Below are positions 5,221 to 7,262 of a stretch of 7,262 bases of DNA, piece after piece. A program made the translations under genes and the position numbers. Location of the stretch: positions 200 to 7,461 of the forward strand of contig PMMJ01000231.1 of assembly GCA_003162255.1 (NCBI GenBank), in the 5' to 3' direction. Each line of letters starts with the position of its first letter. Positions within the stretch are counted from its first letter, which is position 1. Under the pieces are notes generated by a model, which saw only the letters and a list, made by a program, of their open reading frames with translations, made no database searches and was not told the origin of the DNA. Source of the DNA: Acidobacteriaceae bacterium (GTDB lineage: Bacteria > Acidobacteriota > Terriglobia > Terriglobales > Acidobacteriaceae).

Positions 5221-6291
5221 TTAGAGGTCAGATTCCTGAGGTTTAACCTCTGCAATCTGACCTCTGACCTCTGCAGTCACCCCGATCCGTCCCGCATGCC
5301 GCGCAATCTCGGCCAGAATCGCCAGCCCGAGCTCCAGCGCTCGCCGCCCATCTTCCAGCGAAACCACCGGACGCGACCGGTCGCGCACCGATTGCAGGAA
5401 GGCCTTGATCTCCGCCAGCAGTGGCTCCTCCGCCGTGGTAGCAGGCTTCTCCATCTGGATCTGCGGATGCTGGGTGCCCCACTCATTCGCGTTTTTTGCG
5501 AATGAGTGGGCTCCGTGCGCGCTTCCGACCGAGAGCACCAGCACATCCTGCCGTCCATAATCGATCGAAATATACTGTCCCGCCTGGAAGAAACGCAGCT
5601 TGCGAACGCGCTCTGTCGAAACCCGGCTGGCCGTAAAGTTAGCCACGCATCCCGATTCGAACTCGACGCGCACATTCGCGATATCCACCTTGCCCGAAAG
5701 AATCGGCAGCCCCACCGCCCGTATTTCTTTCACTGGCGACTTCACGAAGGTCAGCACCACGTCAAGATCGTGGATCATCAGGTCCAGCACCACGTCCACA
5801 TCCAGCGCCCGCGGAGAGAACACGCTCAGCCGATGCACTTCAAAAAACATCGGACGCTTGAGCAGCGGCAGCGTAGCCCGCACCGCCGGATTGAAGCGCT
5901 CCAGATGCCCAACCTGCGCCACCCGCTTGTGCTCGGAAGCAAGCCGAATCAGTTCGTCGGCCTCGTCGAGCGTGGCCGCCACCGGCTTTTCGATGAGCAC
6001 GTCAACCCCAGCTTCCATCAGAGCGCGCGCCACCTCCGCATGCAAAACGGTCGGCACCGCAACCGACGCGGCCTGCACCTCGGTGTGCGTCACCAGCATC
6101 TGCTCGACCGATCCAAACGCCTTGCACTCGAACTCGCGCGCAACCGCATCAGCCCGCGCCGTATCCGGATCGACCACGCCCACCAACCGCACGCTGCCCG
6201 CCTGCTGCAGTTCCCGATAGACACGAGCGTGATTGCGCCCGAAAGCGCCCACGCCAATCACCGCAACATTAATCGGAAATTCGTTACTCAG
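5221..6291 (-). CDS. Gfo/Idh/MocA family NAD(P)-dependent oxidoreductase, probable CTG start
   Basis: With the proposed CTG start at 6291 the protein has 356 residues, normal for the family. The N-terminal Rossmann fold shows INVAVIGVGAFGRNH with GxGxxG at 13-18 (G13, G15, G18). EKP at 101-103 is the family signature for cofactor and substrate binding. GHLERFNP (about 128-135) and DLMIHDLDVV (170-179, H174 as likely catalytic base) complete the fingerprint. The first canonical start, GTG at 6261, would cut off the first beta strand (INVA) and has no ribosome binding site. A stop in the same frame just upstream leaves no ATG. The neighbour lpxI suggests sugar-nucleotide or lipid A work; GnnA, a Gfo/Idh/MocA UDP-GlcNAc 3-dehydrogenase, is one candidate, but no gnnB-like aminotransferase is visible here. 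Two stretches look repeat-derived: residues about 260-274 and the last 16 or so residues. Confidence 0.85.
   Translation of the reverse strand: MSNEFPINVAVIGVGAFGRNHARVYRELQQAGSVRLVGVVDPDTARADAVAREFECKAFGSVEQMLVTHTEVQAASVAVPTVLHAEVARALMEAGVDVLIEKPVAATLDEADELIRLASEHKRVAQVGHLERFNPAVRATLPLLKRPMFFEVHRLSVFSPRALDVDVVLDLMIHDLDVVLTFVKSPVKEIRAVGLPILSGKVDIANVRVEFESGCVANFTASRVSTERVRKLRFFQAGQYISIDYGRQDVLVLSVGSAHGAHSFAKNANEWGTQHPQIQMEKPATTAEEPLLAEIKAFLQSVRDRSRPVVSLEDGRRALELGLAILAEIARHAGRIGVTAEVRGQIAEVKPQESDL
5223..5273. repeat. Palindromic repeat forming the oxidoreductase C-terminal codons and convergent-gene hairpin
   Basis: AGAGGTCAGATT (5223-5234) pairs perfectly with AATCTGACCTCT (5254-5265). Inside, after a 3x3 internal loop, GAGGTT (5238-5243) pairs with AACCTC (5245-5250), so 43 bases fold into one long hairpin. 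The right arm continues as a 7-base tandem repeat (CTGACCT twice, up to 5273). The element covers the last 16-17 codons and stop of the minus-strand oxidoreductase and begins 10 bases after the plus-strand spy-like stop. It could act as a two-way terminator; no T run is present, so this is inference. Repeats built of AGGTCAGA units are, from memory, common in acidobacterial intergenic DNA. Confidence 0.7.
5478..5510. repeat. Perfect palindromic repeat inserted in frame in the oxidoreductase gene
   Basis: CCCACTCATTCGC (5478-5490) and GCGAATGAGTGGG (5498-5510) are perfect 13-bp inverted arms around a GTTTTTT loop. On the coding (minus) strand the element reads AHSFAKNANEWG, a low-conservation-looking stretch between the strand ISIDYGRQDVLVLSVG and the helix-forming EEPLLAEIKAFL. 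It keeps the reading frame. The same palindrome type (CCCACTCATTCGC...GCGAATGAGTGGG) is familiar to me as an intergenic repeat in acidobacteria, but this cannot be verified here. Confidence 0.75.
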
Positions 6292-6298
6292 ATGAGTG

Positions 6299-6302
6299 CT
6301 CC
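6299..6302 (-). promoter_or_regulatory. Ribosome binding site supporting the CTG start of the oxidoreductase
   Basis: On the minus strand GGAG precedes the CTG at 6291-6289 by 7 bases. The alternative GTG at 6261 has no such site. This is the main evidence, with the missing beta strand, for the unusual start. Confidence 0.55.
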
Positions 6303-6381
6303 GAAGCGAAGAAACAACGCGCTATTGTCGCAGTTCTGGGACCCGATAGGAAAGCGCAAAACCAGCAACCACCCGCAATCT

Positions 6382-6445
6382 TGTCATCCTGAGCGGAGCA
6401 GCTGCTTCGCGGAACGCGAAGCGGGTGCGAAGTCGAAGGACCCCT
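6382..6445. repeat. Dispersed-type repeat with GTCATCCTGAGCG and GTCGAAGGACCCC ends
   Basis: The interval between the DinB and oxidoreductase genes holds a module beginning TGTCATCCTGAGCGG (6382-6396) and ending GTCGAAGGACCCCT (6432-6445). Between them GCTTCGCG (6404-6411), GAA and CGCGAAGC (6415-6422) form a perfect 8-bp hairpin. This end pair is well known to me from many bacterial genomes as a short interspersed repeat that often yields spurious CHPERS...KSKDP peptides in ORF calls. The rest of the 6292-6502 gap shows no gene or promoter that I can support. Confidence 0.75.
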
Positions 6446-6502
6446 ACTCCCCTTAATCCCTCTCGCGCCGACGAAGGGAGTTCTCTCTCCACACTCCCGC
6501 CT

Positions 6503-6982
6503 TCACATCTTCTTCAGCAGCGCAATTTGCCCCGCATGATACAGCTCGTGCTGCAGCACGCCATGCAGCATGTAGTAGAAGGTGTAGTGCGCATCTTTTT
6601 TGCCCGGAACGATCTCCTCAAGCCGCGAGTCCGGGAAAGTGCTGACGGCCCGAACCAGTTCCTCGTGAACGCGCCGCATCTCCGCCAGAGTCCTAAGCCA
6701 GGCAGCCTCGCTCGTGTCCGTCACGGACGGAAAATTTTCCGCATCGGATAGCGTCACCGCAGTACCGCTCAACCGCCGCAGCACTGCGCCGTCCCATGCA
6801 GCAATGTGCAGCACCAGTTCCCAGATCGTATGAGCACGCGTAATCGGACGCGCTGCCGTCTGCGCCGCCGTGACGCCCTCCAGAATTTCAAACAACGAAT
6901 CGCCATGCCAGGCGTCACCATCAAACGCGCGACGGAGTTGGTCGGCAATGCGAGCGGCTTCAGACCGAGTCGGTTCAGACAT
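6503..6982 (-). CDS. DinB-like (DinB_2 superfamily) putative metal-dependent protein
   Basis: The 159-residue protein fits the DinB/YfiT four-helix-bundle superfamily in length and motifs. HTIWELVLHIAAWDG (H51, H59) is the typical first helix, with H59 the likely first metal ligand. LQHELYHAGQI supplies H145 and H149 in the characteristic HxxxH near the C-terminus. Family members bind a divalent metal through such a histidine triad; some are thiol-dependent S-transferases, but most, including this one, have no known substrate. The start is set at 6982 by GGAGG; a TTG at 7000 would add six residues but includes that site within its codons. The gene begins 24 bases after the lpxI stop on the same strand, so the two are probably co-transcribed. 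A role in lipid A synthesis is not implied by its family. Confidence 0.85.
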   Translation of the reverse strand: MSEPTRSEAARIADQLRRAFDGDAWHGDSLFEILEGVTAAQTAARPITRAHTIWELVLHIAAWDGAVLRRLSGTAVTLSDAENFPSVTDTSEAAWLRTLAEMRRVHEELVRAVSTFPDSRLEEIVPGKKDAHYTFYYMLHGVLQHELYHAGQIALLKKM

Positions 6983-6988
6983 GGAATG

Positions 6989-6993
6989 CCTCC
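6989..6993 (-). promoter_or_regulatory. Strong ribosome binding site of the DinB-like gene
   Basis: GGAGG on the minus strand lies 6 bases before the ATG at 6982 and fixes that start over the in-frame TTG at 7000. Confidence 0.8.
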
Positions 6994-7006
6994 AGCTCAA
7001 CGAACT

Positions 7007-7262
7007 CTATTCCGCGCACACCGCGATTCCCGCCTCATCCGCTGTCCGCGTCGTCGCCTCGCCATCCAGCAGCAGACATCGTCCCGCGTCCACTGCCAGA
7101 CAACTCGCCCCGGCACGCACCATCGTCTCGATCGTCTTCACCCCAATCACCGGAACGTCGAAGCGCATGTCCTGCTTCGGCTTCGCAATCTTCACCACCG
7201 TCAGCGCACGGCTCAGCGTCGAAGCCTCGCCCTTCGATCCCGATTCCAAGTCCGATTCCGAC
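7007..7262 (-). CDS. lpxI: UDP-2,3-diacylglucosamine pyrophosphatase LpxI, C-terminal fragment
   Basis: The last 84 codons of a gene that enters from the right edge are present; the open frame continues through base 7262, so the true start is outside. The segment VVKIAKPKQDMRFDVPVIGV followed by KTIETMVRAGASCLAVDAGRCLLLD matches the C-terminal domain of LpxI (DUF1009), including the KxxKPxQDxRxDxPxIGxxT pattern and the AG-hydrophobic-AG stretch. LpxI hydrolyses UDP-2,3-diacylglucosamine to lipid X and UMP, the fourth step of lipid A synthesis, in organisms lacking LpxH. It acts at the cytoplasmic face of the inner membrane. The DinB-like gene follows 24 bases later and the oxidoreductase after that, all on one strand. 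Confidence 0.88.
   Translation of the reverse strand, partial: SESDLESGSKGEASTLSRALTVVKIAKPKQDMRFDVPVIGVKTIETMVRAGASCLAVDAGRCLLLDGEATTRTADEAGIAVCAE

Noticed and set aside
5478..5510. Intrinsic terminator
   Set aside because: The stem is strong, but the T run is in the loop rather than after the stem, and it lies in the middle of an intact coding region.
5506..6456. 316-residue plus-strand open frame antisense to the oxidoreductase
   Set aside because: It mirrors the GC-rich codon pattern of the oxidoreductase, is rich in His and Arg without any domain, and its tail is the translation of the interspersed repeat at 6382-6445.

Overview
The window is a GC-rich chromosomal segment of a Gram-negative bacterium, most likely an acidobacterium (Acidobacteriota, Terriglobia/Koribacter-like). 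The Gram-negative assignment rests on the 3' end of lpxI (lipid A synthesis), a TonB-type energy transducer and two exported envelope proteins. The narrower assignment rests on remembered family resemblance: several short palindromic intergenic repeats and the N-terminus of the TonB-like protein look like those of acidobacterial genomes. No mobile element, rRNA, tRNA or CRISPR array was found.

Layout: (1) 1-125, minus strand, the start of a secreted protein running off the left edge. (2) 301-1647, plus strand, an integral-membrane zinc protease of the M48/STE24 type. (3) 1648-1805, a convergent junction filled with small hairpin repeats. (4) 1806-2903, minus strand, a TonB-like energy transducer. 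(5) 2904-3201, a divergent regulatory region holding a cluster of GTAAA boxes. (6) 3202-4617, plus strand, an unrecognised exported protein with a helical region and a beta-rich C-terminal half. (7) 4745-5212, plus strand, a Spy/CpxP-like periplasmic protein. (8) Minus strand, from the right edge inward: lpxI (partial), a DinB-fold protein, then a Gfo/Idh/MocA oxidoreductase, plausibly one lipid A/envelope transcription unit.

Two points stand out. First, the divergent tonB/3202 region and the spy-like leader share a near-identical direct repeat of the form GTAAA-N5-G(T/C)AAA. This matches the CpxR box consensus known from enterobacteria, and one copy lies in front of a Spy/CpxP homologue, so a Cpx-like envelope-stress regulon is a reasonable hypothesis. 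Second, the Gfo/Idh/MocA gene appears to have been invaded in frame by two different palindromic repeats, one adding about 16 internal residues and one forming the C-terminal tail. Its only plausible full-length start is a CTG codon behind a Shine-Dalgarno sequence. Together the genes deal with the cell envelope: membrane proteolysis, TonB energy transduction, periplasmic stress proteins and lipid A synthesis.
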